A stretch of DNA of 64,000 nucleotides from Brasenia schreberi (GCA_036023115.1 JAYKKT010000089.1:13717001-13781000); one strand, 5' to 3'; numbered from the stretch's first letter, positions 1 through 13,547 are shown. Notes: a model not told the origin generated them from the letters alone. Translations and numbers: made by a program.

Positions 1-830
1 AAACCTTACAGAAGCAATTCCATTAATAGAGGAACTTTTCTACGTAAAAAATTGAGTTTAGTGAGCATCTAAACCCACTAGTATGTGACGTTTTTTTATA
101 ACATGATTTCTTAATGTTTAAAATTGTATACCTTATCATTGTAGTTGTACTTCACCTCATTCACCATGTCTTATTTATCATGTAATTTTATAAAATAAAA
201 TTTAAATAAATCAGATTCCTATGTACTTAGCTTTTGGAGGATGTCATCCATGTATAGATTGTATTGGTTGAACTTTCAACGACAAAATGGTTTCCTTCAA
301 AAATGATATGTTAGTAGTTGCATCGCTACTTGTATTTGTGATGCTTTCTTAGCTGAGTGGTATTTACATCATAGGTCTTTGAGGAATATGACAAACCCAA
401 CTTCAGTTCAAAATAATTTTTTTTTTTAATTTTTGAAACTAAAAGATCCATCACCACGATAAGCCATTCACTTAATAAAACATATTAAATAAATTAATAA
501 TTAATAATTTAAAAATACACTAATATAAAATTAGAGAAAAAAATGAAAGGAACACTCATTCGCTTTTGTAAGACTGTAGATTGTTGTCTTTATATGTTGT
601 TGAAATAAGAGTCGCACAAATGAAAATGAAACAAGAGCGAGATTGAAGGAAAGAGAAAGAGCGAGATTGAGAGAGAGTACGGGTAATTTAAAAAGAACTT
701 GCAAGTTATGTGATTTTCAGTTTTGGAATATGCTATTTATAGATGAAAAATACTATTTATCAACAGTGTATTTTTCAAAAAATTATTTTACAAATTTTAA
801 ATTAAATTAAATTAAATTAAATTTTTAAAA
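1..830. other. AT-rich intergenic DNA
   Basis: No gene or clear repeat boundary is recognised. The stretch is AT-rich, with short poly-T and poly-A runs and a GA-rich patch near 620-690. Confidence 0.5.
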
Positions 831-866
831 ATACATGTTATTGGGGTACACATTGGGTGACTACAA

Positions 867-1159
867 GCGCCACATGGCACCTAATTGACCAGCTAAAGGT
901 TGGCTTGGCTATCAACAATTGGCAAGCGATCAGCAATTGCTAACAGTCTATCTAGTACTTGGGTGCCATGTAGCGCCTGGGTACACGTTGATTGACGTGG
1001 GCACTACATGGTGCCTGCTTTCTCAAGCCAACCTGGTTGTTAGCTAGCGATAGTCTTGCTGACCACTTGGTTCACTACTTGAGTGCCGCATGGTGCCCCA
1101 ATACAACTTCTATTTTGATTGTTACGTCAATTTCACGGATAAGCGGGATATGGCGCCCA
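867..1159. repeat. Cluster of five near-palindromic GCGCC-ACATGG-CACC motifs
   Basis: A motif of the form GCGCCACATGGCACC occurs at 867-881. Close variants follow at 962-977, 1001-1015, 1083-1097 and 1147-1159, in both orientations. The repeated core is CATGG/CCATG flanked by GCGCC or GGTGCC. The cluster lies in otherwise AT-rich DNA and does not match a recognised terminal-repeat structure. It could be the remains of a small inverted-repeat element. Confidence 0.45.
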
Positions 1160-2664
1160 CTCATTTTTATTTTTTTTATTGCCAGTGCCGGGTTGGAACC
1201 AGATGTTTATTAGCTGAAACAGACGATTTCGTTATAAAACAGGTACGATAGTTCGAACTGAAACCGAACCACCGGTTGTGGTATTGGTTTCGGCTTCAGG
1301 CTAGTTTTCTAAATCCAAAAATCGTAACCGAACCGAGACTTACCCGATTGCAGTTATGGTTTCAGAACCGGAACTGGCGGTTCCAGTTCTATCCGATTTG
1401 CAAGACGTTTCAATTCTGGTTTGAACCACTGGGCTGGTTCTGAACCGGCCATGTCTACTCTTGTCCAGTGTACCTGGGAAAGCAATCTCTCTCTCTCGGA
1501 CAAAACCAATTATCAACCTTTCGGTTAGGGCTGGAAAATGAGTCAAACGAACCAAACAACCCTTGTTCATTATTCAACTCATTTTCTCTGCGAATGAGCT
1601 TACTTAACCCTAGCCGAACAGCCTCTGTTCGAACATGTTCACAAACGGTTCATTATCCTTTTACAAAATGAGCTCAACTGAGTTGAGAGAGAGACCTCCT
1701 TAAATACCCTAAGCAAAACGCCCCTTGTTTACCTAAAACCCTCGTATGTAAAAAGCTTGAAACAGAATGAAGCTCACTTACCCGAAATACCTTTTATCAA
1801 CTGCCGGCAAAGCATGGTTTAGGTAAAAAGAAAACGAACGACGTTTGCCAAGCTTTCACCAGCCGAACCAAGCTGAAAATACCATCTTCATGTGCAGCTC
1901 ATGTGGTTTAATGAACCGAACATAAAAGAATGAGGGACTAGCCGAACTATGAGCTGCTTGTTCCATTTACCATCCTTGCTTTCGGTTCTCAATTTGGATT
2001 CATATCAGAGGCGAGAATCCAAATCCATGTCAAATTTTCCAGGTTGAGTTCCGTTCTCTTGTTTGAAAATTTTCAACACCCTCATATACTTCACAATTTT
2101 GGTAAATATGCTCATATTCTATATAGGTAAAAATGGATTGGATGTATCCTATAATCAGTAACACACTTAATCCAGTGGATTTGTTACACTTAGTTCAACC
2201 AACGAGAATCCAAATCCAATTACCATCCTTTACTCATTCCATAAGGGGGCATGTAGGATACCAAATTCTCGTCATCTGCTCTAATTACTATGCACATTCC
2301 ATTTTTTATATTTTACCCAGTTTAAAGATGCTACTTTCTCCTCGTTTTCCTCTACTCTCCTTCCGTCTCTCCGGTACTCTCGCTCTCTCCTACACTTTCT
2401 TTCATGTCATCAAAACCAGCTCATCACACCTTTCTTCTCCTCTCTCTCTCTATCTCTCTCTAAAGCACCATGTCTTTCTCCATTACTCTCTCCCATATCG
2501 CTGGAACTTGCTGCACCTCTCTCATGTGCTTCGCCTGATGCCATTGGAGTCCACCTACTGGAGCTCGCTTACACACCATCATGACTGAAGGCCCCCAATG
2601 TCTTTCTTTAAAAGTTGGTGTGTGAGGTATGTGTCTCTCTTAAAAAGAGATGCACGACATGTTA
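1160..2664. other. Intergenic DNA, no gene recognised
   Basis: About 1240-1470 is rich in ACCGG/AACCG words. 2330-2470 is a pyrimidine-rich stretch dominated by CTCTCT. A 151-codon open frame at 2133-2588 lies over this CT-rich part and has no recognisable domain, so I do not call it a gene. Confidence 0.45.
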
Positions 2665-3295
2665 CCAAGTCAAGACCGACATCCTACAACCATGCACATA
2701 GGAGTTGGCCTTAGCATCAAGGAGTTTTTTTTCTCTATTTTTTCTTGAAGATACCACATTTGTTCCAGCTTGCGTATTTTGAGTTTCTTGATGGGTTACG
2801 AGTGACCTAAGGTCCTGTATGGATACACATGACTTAGATAGTGTTTTGTTTGAGTTGGATCACGTTTGGATCCATTATGGAAGCTTGAATCTTGCTAGTT
2901 AGTGTAGGAGTTCAATAAAAAATGAGATTAGATCCGCTCCACACTAGGAACTATGTAACAGGTCCCCTCTATATAAGGGAACTAAGTAGCCCAAGGAAAC
3001 TAAGTAGCCCTAGGTTCGAGGGGTCCACTATTGTTGTTTGGGATAGAGAGAGAGAGAGAGGTGCTAGGCGAGAGCTAGATGGAGTTCAGGACTCTTTAGC
3101 TTGTCGGTTTTTATCATGCTTGCTCTTGGAGACTAGAGTGGGGACAATACATAGGTACGACCTTCGAGTGATATCATGGGGTTGTTGTATGGACTTCTCA
3201 TTTTGTATTTATTGGTCATCCATTCATTAACAGAACCTCCGAAGATTTGTTATCTCTTGTGTTTATCAATTCATGCTTAAGATGTATGCACAATA
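2665..3295 (+). repeat. LTR-like dispersed repeat, copy A
   Basis: This ~630-bp segment matches 11148-11757 in the same orientation and order. Shared blocks include GTTTGGATCCATTA, GGAACTATGTAA, TATAAGGGAA and TAGCCCTAGGTTCGA. A TATATAAGG box lies in the middle and a transcript-like tail follows, which is LTR-like. No TG...CA ends or target duplication could be assigned. It may be an LTR of an old gypsy-type element. Confidence 0.5.
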
Positions 3296-3972
3296 TAAGT
3301 TTTCAAGGGATGGTCAATGGGATGTGCTAATCGCCAGTCATTGGAACTCATGCGGTAGGGCGTAAAGGTCACGTTGGTAGTCTTTGGTGCTGCTCTTGTT
3401 GGCCGAAATCCATTGGAAGGCGGCCAAAGGCAGACGTTAACTTTCAGGTTTACTGATTTGATAGATGGCGTTGTTTCAGGCAATTCCGGCACCACCAAGG
3501 AGATCCAGGTTATTTGTGGACGTTTATATGTGACGTTTATGTGAGGATAAGGTGGCCATTTTCGACAATCCTAGCACAAAAACGGTTGGATTGATCATCT
3601 AATCACTATCTGTGGAAAGGTTGCGGAAATGGTACGTAACGGTCATAACAAGCCATAATAGCTTGTTAGTTACAGAACTCATTCGTAATCAATCGAACAA
3701 GGGCTCAAGGAGAGGAAAGCCCAGTAGGTAATCCGAGGAGGTTTAGGAGTAGGCACTGCTCTATAAATACAAAGCAACGCAGAGATCAAAACATATGTGT
3801 GAAAAACATGAAGTGAAACCCTCTAAAGAAAATCTTACTGTGAAGAAACCTCAAAATCAAATACTTTGTACCTATTTTTCTCATTTCTTCACAAACCGAA
3901 CTGTTGCATACCTGACAGAAGGAAATCAAAAATTGCAGAGGACGTCGAGATAGCCCATCGCGAGTTCAACAT

Positions 3973-3985
3973 TGGTATCAGGACC
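3973..3985 (+). other. Primer binding site (tRNA-iMet) of copia element 1
   Basis: TGGTATCAGGACC resembles the complement of the 3' end of plant initiator tRNA-Met (TGGTATCAGAGCC) and lies one base after an LTR end in CA. Confidence 0.7.
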
Positions 3986-5229
3986 TTGTTCATCACGTAA
4001 AACATGTACACTGTTAGTTTTGTACAAAAAAGAAAGAAGAAAAAAAAATAAAAAGGGAAGATAACATCTCTACTGGTAAACTGTCGAAAACCACAGTTTG
4101 TGGCCTAAGACAATTAGAAAGCAAGTCAGTAAGACAACCGAAAAGAATTTACAAAACCGAATGGGAAAACCCAGGCAGTCGAAAGGCTAGCAAGAGGCAA
4201 ACCCTGGAAGCCTGAAACCAGCCAAAAGGAAAAACTCGGGTAACTGACAAGCTAACTAGAGGAAAATCCCGACGGCCTAAGGCTAGGCAAAAGGGAATCT
4301 GAGGAAATTGCAGGCCTAAGGCTAGACGAGAAGAGGAACCAAAGGTGGTACAAGGCTAATCGAAGGGAACCCCAAGCAATCGCAGGCCAGTCAGACGAGA
4401 AGAGGAACCAAAGACGGTTGAAGGCTAGTCGGAGGAAAACCCAAGTAATCGTAGTCCAACTAGGAAGCTACGGAGAAGAGGCGGACAACCACTCCTGCTC
4501 CTCTCTTTCTTCCTCTAGAAAATCTCTCTCTCCTCCCTTTTAAACATGTTGGAAAACCACTCAACGATTTCAGAAAACCGCAGGCGGAAACCGCCTAGGG
4601 TAGTGGACTGAAAAGTCCATTTTGCTCCGGTCGGTTTTTAAAATTTCAAACTATCACTTTATAAAATTATCAAAATATCTAGATATTTTCAAATAAAAAG
4701 ACAATTTTACCCTCAGTCAAGCAAAAGGTCAGTTTTACCCTCTAACAGTTTATGAAAATTACAAAAATCAAGATATTGAATTATTTTCCTACCCTTACTA
4801 GATAAACATATTATAGTATTGTCACTATATCAAAAGATAAAATTGCCCTTATCTTTTGTGAAAATTATAGATTTGGACTAAGGGGCAAAATTATAGATTT
4901 ACTCCCAATCAGTAACGAATTTCTTAGAAAAATCAAACACTAATTTTACTATTTCATCCTTAGACTTTCTAAAAAATTATAGAACCAGACAAATAGATAA
5001 AATTACTATTTTAGGCCTGGTGTTTTGAGAAATTATTGGAGGCAGGAATTTTTGGAAAAATTATAGAATTATCCAAACTTGTTTTTACAATAAAACCATG
5101 AGTTATTTACAGTTCAGTTTTTGGATATTGTGCATTTTGTTAAGCAAATTTTTGTTATTTATGGTTTACTGCTTGGTGAATGTTTTTCTTTTAGATCGTC
5201 CATTTGTTAAATTTACCAAACACATAAAA

Positions 5230-8200
5230 ATGAACTCCAAAATATGTGTGTCGAAATTGACAACAACAGAAAAACTAAACGGTCTAAACTTCTAAACATG
5301 GAAGAAAAGAATATCGCTGACTCTAACACTTAAAGGTGTAGAGTATATTTTAAAGGAAACATTGCGTCCACAGAGCAACAAAGAAAAATGTACAAAATAT
5401 TTCTTAAAGATGACACGATAGCGAAAACAATCATGTTGACATACATGAAGGATGACCTGATTAAGGTCTTCGAAGAATTCGAGACTACGAAAGAGTTGTT
5501 CGACTCTATAATAGTTAAATATGATACTACTGTCAAGCTACATGTTCAATTCTTGCTACAAAAATATAACTCCTACAAAATGAAAGAAAGAGACAATGTA
5601 GTGGAACATGTAAACGACATGCTGGTAATGATAAGAGATCTAGCTATGACAAAATCAATCATATCGAAACTAATGCAGATATCCATCATACTGAACAATT
5701 TTTTCTCACTATTGCTCTTAGACTAGGGCCTAAAATCAACCTTTTTGAATTACCCTTGAAACTAACAATTGAGCAAGAACACATGAATAAAATTAAAAAA
5801 AAAAATGCTAGTAGTAAAAGATGATATAGGGTGTAGCTCCAAACCCAAACAAGAGAGAAATAAACCAAACAAAAAGTTTGACAAAAATAACAAAAAGGGT
5901 GATCAATCTTTTAAGAAAAGATAAGAAACCGCTTCTTGAGTCAAGTATTTCAGTTGTGAAAAGATTGAACACTACAAGAGGGATTGTCACAACAAGAAGA
6001 GTGGAGGAAACAACCCATAACGCGGTCAATCAGAGATGCAGAACATAATCTATGTGATATCGAAATGTCTCCACATGGATCACCCAATGACTGGTTGGTG
6101 GATTGACTCAGGAGTGACTAGACACATCTCGAAGTTGAAGGAATGAGCAATAGATCTAAAGGAGTACAAACTAGGAGAACATCGAGTGTACATGAGAAAT
6201 AATACTTTCTCGAATGTTCTGAGTATTGGGTCCTTTATAATTTTTGTACAAGGCACACCGATTGTATTAATTAGTGTATTGGTTATGCCATCTATAAGGC
6301 ATAATATGGTTTAAGTCCCTACCTTAGTAAATAAAGGTTTTGAGGTCAGGCTTGTTCTTGGCAAAGTAACTATGAGAAAACATGAGTGTGAATTTTTCTC
6401 TAAAGAATTTGATGTTGAACATGAATTATTCATGTTAAAAGTTAATAAAAATAAAATTTCTTTTACTTATATTGATTGTGTCTTTAATGTTGATGTGAAT
6501 GCATGACATAAATGCCTAGGACATATAAGTCTGAAAAAGTTGAGAAAATTATTCAACTTTGACTTACTACCAAGATTTGAGGAAAACACTTTTAGCAAGT
6601 GTGAAACTTGTATATAAGGAAAAATGATAAAAAAGTTTTTTTCAAAGATATAACAAGGGCAACAACCTCGTTTGAAGTCATTCACACCAATTTATGTGGA
6701 CCCTTTAGAGCAAGGTCACATCGAGGAAAGGTTTATTTCATAACATTTATTGATGATTACTCGATATATATATATATTAGCACATAAAACTGAGGTACTT
6801 AAAGCATTTAAAAAATATAAGAAGGAAGTTGAAAATCAACTGGTACATTAAATCAAAGTCTTAAGATCATATAAAGGTGGAGAATATACTTCTGCAGAAT
6901 TTTTGAAATTCTATAAAGACTTTGGTATTTCAAAACAAAATACAACGCCTATGACACCTAAACAAAATTGTGTAGCTGAAAGATACAACAGGACCTTACC
7001 AAACATGACAAGGTCAAAGTTAATAGATATCTCTCTACCAAGGATATTTTGGAGAGAAGCAGTAAGTACAATGGTATACATACTCAATAGAATATCCTGT
7101 AAGGTTGTATTCACTACACCATATGAGATGTGGTTTGGAAGAAAACCCAATCTAGGTCATCTTAAGGTGGAGATCTATTGCTCATGTAAAGATCTTTTAT
7201 CAGTGTAGAGATAAGCTACATAACAGGTCCTTCAGATGTATATTCATAGGATATCTTAAAGTCTCAACGAGATATCGGTTTTATCATAAGGACCATGGAT
7301 TGATAGAGAGCAAATATGTTGAACTAAAAATTACATCTTAGAAAATAATAAGTATGCTGATGATCTAGTAAATGTAGATAAATCATCATTCAAACTCATA
7401 GAAGATCTTCTTGAAACAACCAAAACTTTAAGTGAAAATAAAAGGCCTAGGGTCACACCGTCTTACTTAAAGGATTATCACATTTATCTGACAGAAGAAA
7501 TATGTAATTCAGTGAATTTATATGAGTTGACTGATAACTTGACTTATTAGCAAGCCATAAACTCATTGGAAGCAACATATTAGGAGAAAATCATGGATAA
7601 GGAAATTAAATCCATTGAGAAAAACCAAGTTTGCGAACTGGCTGATTTGCCAAAAAGAAGGAAAGTCATGGTTGTAAATGAGTTCTGCAAAAGAAATATA
7701 AGATCGATTGTATAATCAACAAGTTTAAAACAAGGCTGGTTGTAAAGGGTTTCTCGCAAAAGGAGGGGATAAATTATGTTGAGACATATTTTCTGTTGCA
7801 AAATTTTCATCCATAAGAATAATCCTTGCGATATCTTTATATTATGATTTAAACTTACATAAGTTAGATGTAAATATTACTTTTCTAAATGAAAATTTAG
7901 ATGAAATCATATATATGCAGCAACCTCAAGGATATATAGTTGAAGGTCAAAAAGATAAAGTATATAGATTGATAAAATCCCTATATGACCTGAAACATCC
8001 ACCTCGCCAATGGTATTTGACTTTTCAAAATATCATTATTGAACTTGAGTTTCTAATGAACTTGATCACTGTGTGTATGTCTGGAACAGTGGGAGCTATT
8101 GTGTCATCTTATCTTTATATGTAGATGACATATTTTTGATTGGGAATTACAATGAGATGATTGTCAAAACTAAGTTATGGTTAAACTCAATGTTCGAAAT

Positions 8201-8840
8201 GAAGGATATGAGGGAAACATCTTATATTCTAGATATAAAAATTTCTCGAGATAGAGAATCTAAACTCTTATGCCTAAGTCAGGAGAGAGATATCGATTAT
8301 ATCCTCAAGAAGCTCAAAATGGATGAATGCAAGTTGTTGTTACACCCGTTACAAAATGGACCAAATTTAGTATGATTGATTATCATAGTGAAGGAGACAA
8401 TAAGCCTAATGTTTCTTATGCATAAGGTATGGGTAACTTGATGTATGTTATATTGTATACAAGACCTGATATCAGATTTGTTGTTGGTCTTTTGAGTAGA
8501 TATCAAAGTAATCGTTGATGATAGTGTTGGATAAATGTAAAAAGGATTTTAAGATATCTCAAAGGAACAAAAGACTTGAAATTGCATTTTCAATCAGATG
8601 AACTGAAAGTGGTAGGATACTCAGATGCTAACTTTGTTGAGAGCAAAGGTGACAACAAATCAACCTCGGGACAAATATTCTTATTTGAAGGTAGAGTTAT
8701 TTTTTGGGCATGTAAGAAACAGGATTGTGTAGCATTGCATATACAAGAAGCTGAGTATGTGGCTCATTATATGGCTACAACGAGTGTTGTTTGGATAAGC
8801 CGCTTCACAAGAACACCTGATGAAGATGTTACTATTCTTC
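5230..8840 (+). pseudogene. Ty1/copia gag-pol polyprotein remnant (element 1)
   Basis: This is the decayed polyprotein of a copia retroelement. A gag region (5388-5726, with YMKDDLIKVFEEFETTKELF) is followed by a CCHC zinc-knuckle trace near 5950 and a protease trace with WWIDSG near 6100. Then come a GAG-pre-integrase segment (about 6490-6630, with KCLGH and CETC), an integrase part (6903-7208, with NCVAERYNRT), RT (about 7580-8400, with YDLNLHKLDV and SLYDLKHPPRQWY) and RNase H (8576-8840, with VGYSDANF). The order IN before RT identifies Ty1/copia. Stops and frameshifts split it into at least eight frames, so it is not functional. Confidence 0.85.
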
Positions 8841-8968
8841 CTAAGGAAGGTTGGGGTGACATTGTACCACTAAATATGGATTTTCTCTTTGTTATAGTTG
8901 TGATTCATGAGAAGAGAGACTCACGAGCAATTTCTCATGACTTCGTAGCAATGAGCGGACTCAGATGA

Positions 8969-11147
8969 TTGGTGACACTGGAAAAATCAACCAGAAAATA
9001 AGGTATGTTCTTTGTTTATGTTTTTATTCGATTTTTGGTAAAATACTTGTGATTCATGGTCGATATGAGTTTGAGTTGTTTGATTTAAGTCATACGAAGT
9101 GATAAGGCTAAGAACCAGACGTCAAAATCAGTCAAAAATCGATCATTGATTTTGAGTTTCAGAAGAAAAGAAAAAACTAAACAAGTTTTGCATATTTTCT
9201 AGCAAAAATCACTATCATTTAATGGTGGATTTACTCAAGATTTAAGTACTTTTGTAGATTAAATGATTATAAACATAAATAGATTGAAAAAGCTTTTGAT
9301 TCGTTTGATTTTGCTTGTTGAAAACCTTCTCTTTTCTGGGGGTTTTGGCCAAAATGGCAACAGTGGTGGACGATGTTTGGCTTGGCCGAAAGAAGGGATG
9401 CAAATGCTCGATTGGGGACCACCACCAACCTTGGTCATTGTGAGAAAATGATGAAATCATTTTTAGAAACAAACAATGTTCGGCTAGAGTTTAGGCATGT
9501 TAGGCATTCATGTCTGACATGAGGTGTCATGTTTGATACATGTTGTGACAAGATATTGTCATGTCTCTGTGTCTTGTGTCACACTAATAGTTTTTTGTCA
9601 AATGGATTATATTTTTTATCAATTGTGTTGTTCAATTTGGATAAAAAATGGACCCAAGAAACTTATTTGGATCTAGGTTAGGTTTTGAGGTTATTTTAAG
9701 ACCATTTTGGGTCTAATTTGGACTCGATTTGTTGTATTAGACTTCTAATTAAATAAATTTTAATAATATTATTATTTTAAATTATTTAGATATTAAAATT
9801 AGAGGATTCGGTTGTCATAAGATCTACCAAGTGGTTTTAAGATTTGGATCTTGGTGCTCTTTTAGGTAAGGAGTTATGTATTATTTAATAGAACTACGTT
9901 GGAAGTGATTTTTCTTGTTTTGGATGAATTTAACTATGCATAAGTGTTAAATATATTCTTAAGAGATATTTGAAATTATGGGTTTTTCAGTATGCTTTTG
10001 AGATAACCTTGTTTATGACGTGGTGATAGATAACATGATTTGATTTGCATGTGTTGATACAAAATGTTATTTGAATACTGTGTGGATACATATTTGGATA
10101 TATGTATCTGGATATAAACATATGAATGTGATAAAATATAATTGGTTTTAAAATATAATGATGTGTGAATACAAGAGCTATACTTGTGTGGTTTGTGTGA
10201 GTCTATAGAGACTTCTAGGTCCTTCGGGCAAATATAAAGTATGTTTCTAGGTACTCTGTTATGAGAGTTAGCATAATTTGACCATCGTGGATGAGATGGC
10301 TAAAGTAATTATCGTAACGGATAAATGTGGGTATGAATGAGTATGAATTTGAAAGCATGAGTTGAAATGTAAATATGACTCCTATGAAATGTTTGTAAAA
10401 CATATATGCATTTAGTATGAATTTTGTTAATGGGTGTATAACTTTCTTACTGAACTACAAGTAGGAGGTCACCCTATTATTTTATAGCTTATCGTAAAGC
10501 TAGAACTTCTAGGGACATGATGTAGAGTAGCTCATCAAGCTGTATTTTAAAATGGTACCACATAGTTGATAGTTAGAGTTGGCTTTTTAGATATTTATAC
10601 ATAACTTTGGGGGATTATGTTGGTGGTCCCCTACACCATTTTGAATGAATTGTTTACTTATAAACATTCGAGTTTGATATATTAGAGTAAGAATTGGGCT
10701 ATACTTGTTTTTGAATATCGCTTATGTTTATGTTCGTGCGAGAAATGGCCATACAACATCGATTCAAGTTGGCTCATGGTCATGACTTATGAGGGTACGA
10801 CAACTCAAGGTGGTCGAATGGGTGTGATGGGCTACGTATTGACTACTCTTATGTGAGTGACTCAAGATTCATCTTCTATTTCATGTGAGTCAACTCAAAC
10901 TAGTTTATGATGTAGGAATGAGGGTTAGCCTTTGGTATACAAGGATGTTAATTGAGCGGTTGAGATAATTTTTCATGAGGTTTGAGACACTAGATCTCGG
11001 TGGATGACTTGGTACTTGGTTCGTTGAGCTGACACATGATTGAGCATAATGCTTGAGTTCCTATCATTGATTTGTGGGAGTGTGATTAGCTGGTGCAACA
11101 CTATCACATGGTCTCGAGGATAAGTTCAAACACCAGTGGGGAGAGCT
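8969..11147. other. Intergenic DNA, no gene recognised
   Basis: There are no coding domains on either strand. GT-rich, moderately AT-rich sequence leads up to the LTR-like repeat copy B and may be decayed internal sequence of an old LTR element. Confidence 0.4.
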
Positions 11148-11757
11148 TAGAGTTGAGATCAGCATCCCACGAACGCATGCACAAGAGACGACCCTAGCGT
11201 CGGGGAGGTTTCATCTTGAACATACTATATTTGTTCCAGTTTTGTACTTTGCATTTCTTCATTAGGTTGTGAATAACCTTGAGGAGAGGGGGTTCTTGTA
11301 TGGATGCACACGAGTTGTATAATAGTGTCTTGCTTGAGTTGAATCATGTTTGGATCCATTAGGGAGTCCTTGATTTTGCTAGTTTGTATAAGAGTCTAAT
11401 AAGGAGTGGGATTGAATACAAGGAACTATGTAAGCGGTTCTCTATCAATATAAGGGAATTGGGTAGCCCTAGGTTCGATAGGTTGACTATTGAAATTTGG
11501 GAAAGAGCGAGGTACTAGGCAAGAGCTAGGTGGAGTCCAGGACTCTCTAGTCGGTCGGTCTTCATCGATAGTAAAGCTGAGCAACACAAGAGTGTGACTA
11601 TTGGACAATAATGTGGATAGTGACTTCTCTCCTTGTTTTGTATTGATTGACCAACTATTGACTAATAAAGGAACTTCCTTTGAGGATTTTGTATATTTCT
11701 ATTCATCGATTTGTGCTTAATCGCTTAAGAGGTATGCAAGTTATGCTTCTGTTTGTT
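11148..11757 (+). repeat. LTR-like dispersed repeat, copy B
   Basis: Direct-orientation homologue of 2665-3295, diverged by many substitutions and small indels. It has the same TATAAGGGAA promoter-like block and the same downstream GAGCTAG-TGGAGT-CAGGACTCT block. The copies are 8.5 kb apart. They could be two solo LTRs or the LTRs of one old element into which copia element 1 inserted. Confidence 0.5.
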
Positions 11758-12550
11758 TATTAAAAATTTATAGCTTTTCCTAGTATACATTTGGGAGGTT
11801 GTTCTAAGGGCTGGTTAGCGAGGCACAAATGCGATGCCGATCATTCGAACCAGTATGGTGACATGACGTGCTTTTGGGGAAAGGTAGTTTGAGGATTTTT
11901 TAGGTTAGAGGGTGAAAATACTAAGTACAAAGCATTTCTTAGTACAAGTTTCTGCCGATTAAAATGTCGAGGTCCAAAACACCAATTTCTTTGTTTGTTT
12001 TTCGAAGAAAAAATCGCGGCCAGTGTCAAAATTGCCTTAATAACAACAAGAAACTACACACATGTTATCAATATTTTCAGAACACCGTTACAACAAATGA
12101 AGAGCAGTTATAACATAGTTGATAGAAGGAATAAACAAGCTTGCATTGCGACGATCTATACACTTCTTTATTGCGTAAATTCTTCTCTTATTAGTTCCCT
12201 GCCACATAATCCCATCACAAACGATCAAGATAACAAATAAGGGGACAAACTGGTTCTCAATTGAAGTGAGCAAGATGGTTCTGAATTTAGATTGATCCAA
12301 AAGCTTCAACCGGGCGGCTTCTTGCAATCTCTCCACAATCTCTCCAGCAAGAGTCATTGGTTCAAATCAGATAGTAGCTGTATGTATATTCGCATGTCTG
12401 ATTTAAGATAACGTGATCCTGCAAACATGTAATGCTTAGGCAAGGTATTGGAGTAAGACAGTTAAATAGAATTATTTAGGATTAATAGCAGGGTCTATAG
12501 GCCGGCAGCACTATACTAAATTTAGTTAGAATAATCGTATATCATACACA

Positions 12551-12652
12551 CACTATGTAGGCACACACACAAGGAATTGTTCACAAAAGGATTCAAAAAT
12601 TCACTATGTAGGCACACACACAAGGAATTGTTCACAAAAGGATTCAAAAATT
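12551..12652. repeat. Perfect 51-bp tandem duplication
   Basis: The 51-bp unit at 12551-12601, beginning CACTATGTAGG and ending ATTCAAAAATT, is repeated without change at 12602-12652. Perfect identity points to a recent duplication. Confidence 0.9.
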
Positions 12653-13480
12653 TGGCTTCGGAAAACAACAATTGGAAGCTTCGCTAATTAACTCTAACCC
12701 TTTCGGGGATTGGTAACAAAATAATAAAATTTAATAACCCTTGTTCAACTCTACATTAGGGCACCACTGACACATTCTACTACTGCTCAAGGAGACAAAG
12801 GGTGCATGTATATATATAGAGAGAGAGGGAGAGAGGGGAGAGTGAGAGATTGGATCATGAGCATCATTGACGCTTGACTCATGTTCGATCAATGTTTTTA
12901 GATTTTCAAAAACTTAAAAAAAATTAAAATACATGTGCCACTGAAAAGCACATATCAAAAGTAGATAGATGGATAGATGGACATAACCGATTCAAATAGA
13001 AACTAAACTAACTCCAAAATAGGCAAGAGTCGGACCACAACTGTGAGGACCCCTCAACACAGTTACGGTTCATGGGTTCCAAGAACTGACCCAGAACCAG
13101 CGGTTCTAAATCGTCTTTTTCTTTAAATATCTTTTACAACCTTAACCTATCACAAATTCCTTTTTAGAGACAACAACCTTTAGGTTAAGGTTGATGTCAG
13201 AAAGGTGCCTACCTTTGTTATTTGTGGTCTTATATTTCAAATAGAAATACTATAAATATATTTTCTGAACTCTACCTGTAACCCACTAGCTCAACAATTG
13301 GTCGATTCATGTGGGTGAGTTCAACTATCATTAGCGTCTTGAATGTGTAAAAGAAGTTTTAAAAGTATTTTCTTCGGTTTCGAAATGGTTCTAAATCTGA
13401 AACGACGGTAGGGAGGAGGCGGATGCGGTTACGGTTTCCGATGAACCTAAACCAAACAGGTATATATATTATATATAGAT

Positions 13481-13482
<2 letters not shown>

Positions 13483-13521
<39 letters not shown>
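13483..13521. repeat. (GA)n microsatellite
   Basis: About 19 uninterrupted AG dinucleotides lie 27 bp beyond the LEA_2 stop codon, in its 3' UTR or a 3' intron. Confidence 0.95.
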
Positions 13522-13525
<4 letters not shown>

Positions 13526-13547
13526 TAGGCCGAGCAAAAAAGAAAAC

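Larger units (their letters stand above)
3540..8968 (+). mobile_element. Ty1/copia retrotransposon 1, decayed, 3' LTR not found
   Basis: A probable 5' LTR (about 3540-3971, with a CTATAAATACAAAGCAACGC block) is followed by an initiator-tRNA-Met primer site at 3973-3985 (TGGTATCAGGACC). Next come a ~1.1-kb leader and a gag-protease-integrase-RT-RNase H region with many stops. The element belongs to the same family as the minus-strand copy at 21723-27322: the LTR promoter block, the primer site, the leader around 4540-4640 and the protein regions all match. After RNase H the sequence changes near 8970 without a recognisable second LTR, so the 3' end is truncated or replaced. Confidence 0.75.
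11758..13547. other. Intergenic DNA downstream of the LEA_2 gene
   Basis: No gene is recognised. A minus-strand 89-codon frame at 12088-12357 has no identifiable family and weak coding character. The stretch contains a tandem duplication at 12551-12652, a GA-rich patch near 12810-12850 and a (GA)n tract at 13483-13521. It should include the 3' UTR of the minus-strand LEA_2 gene. Confidence 0.4.

Noticed and set aside
2133..2588. 151-codon open frame on the plus strand
   Set aside because: It runs through a CTCTCT-rich stretch, has a leucine/serine/histidine-rich low-complexity translation and no recognisable domain.
12088..12357. 89-codon minus-strand frame beginning MTLAGEIVERLQEAARLK
   Set aside because: The first ~35 residues look protein-like but no family is recognised and no splice-linked exon was found, so I do not call a gene.
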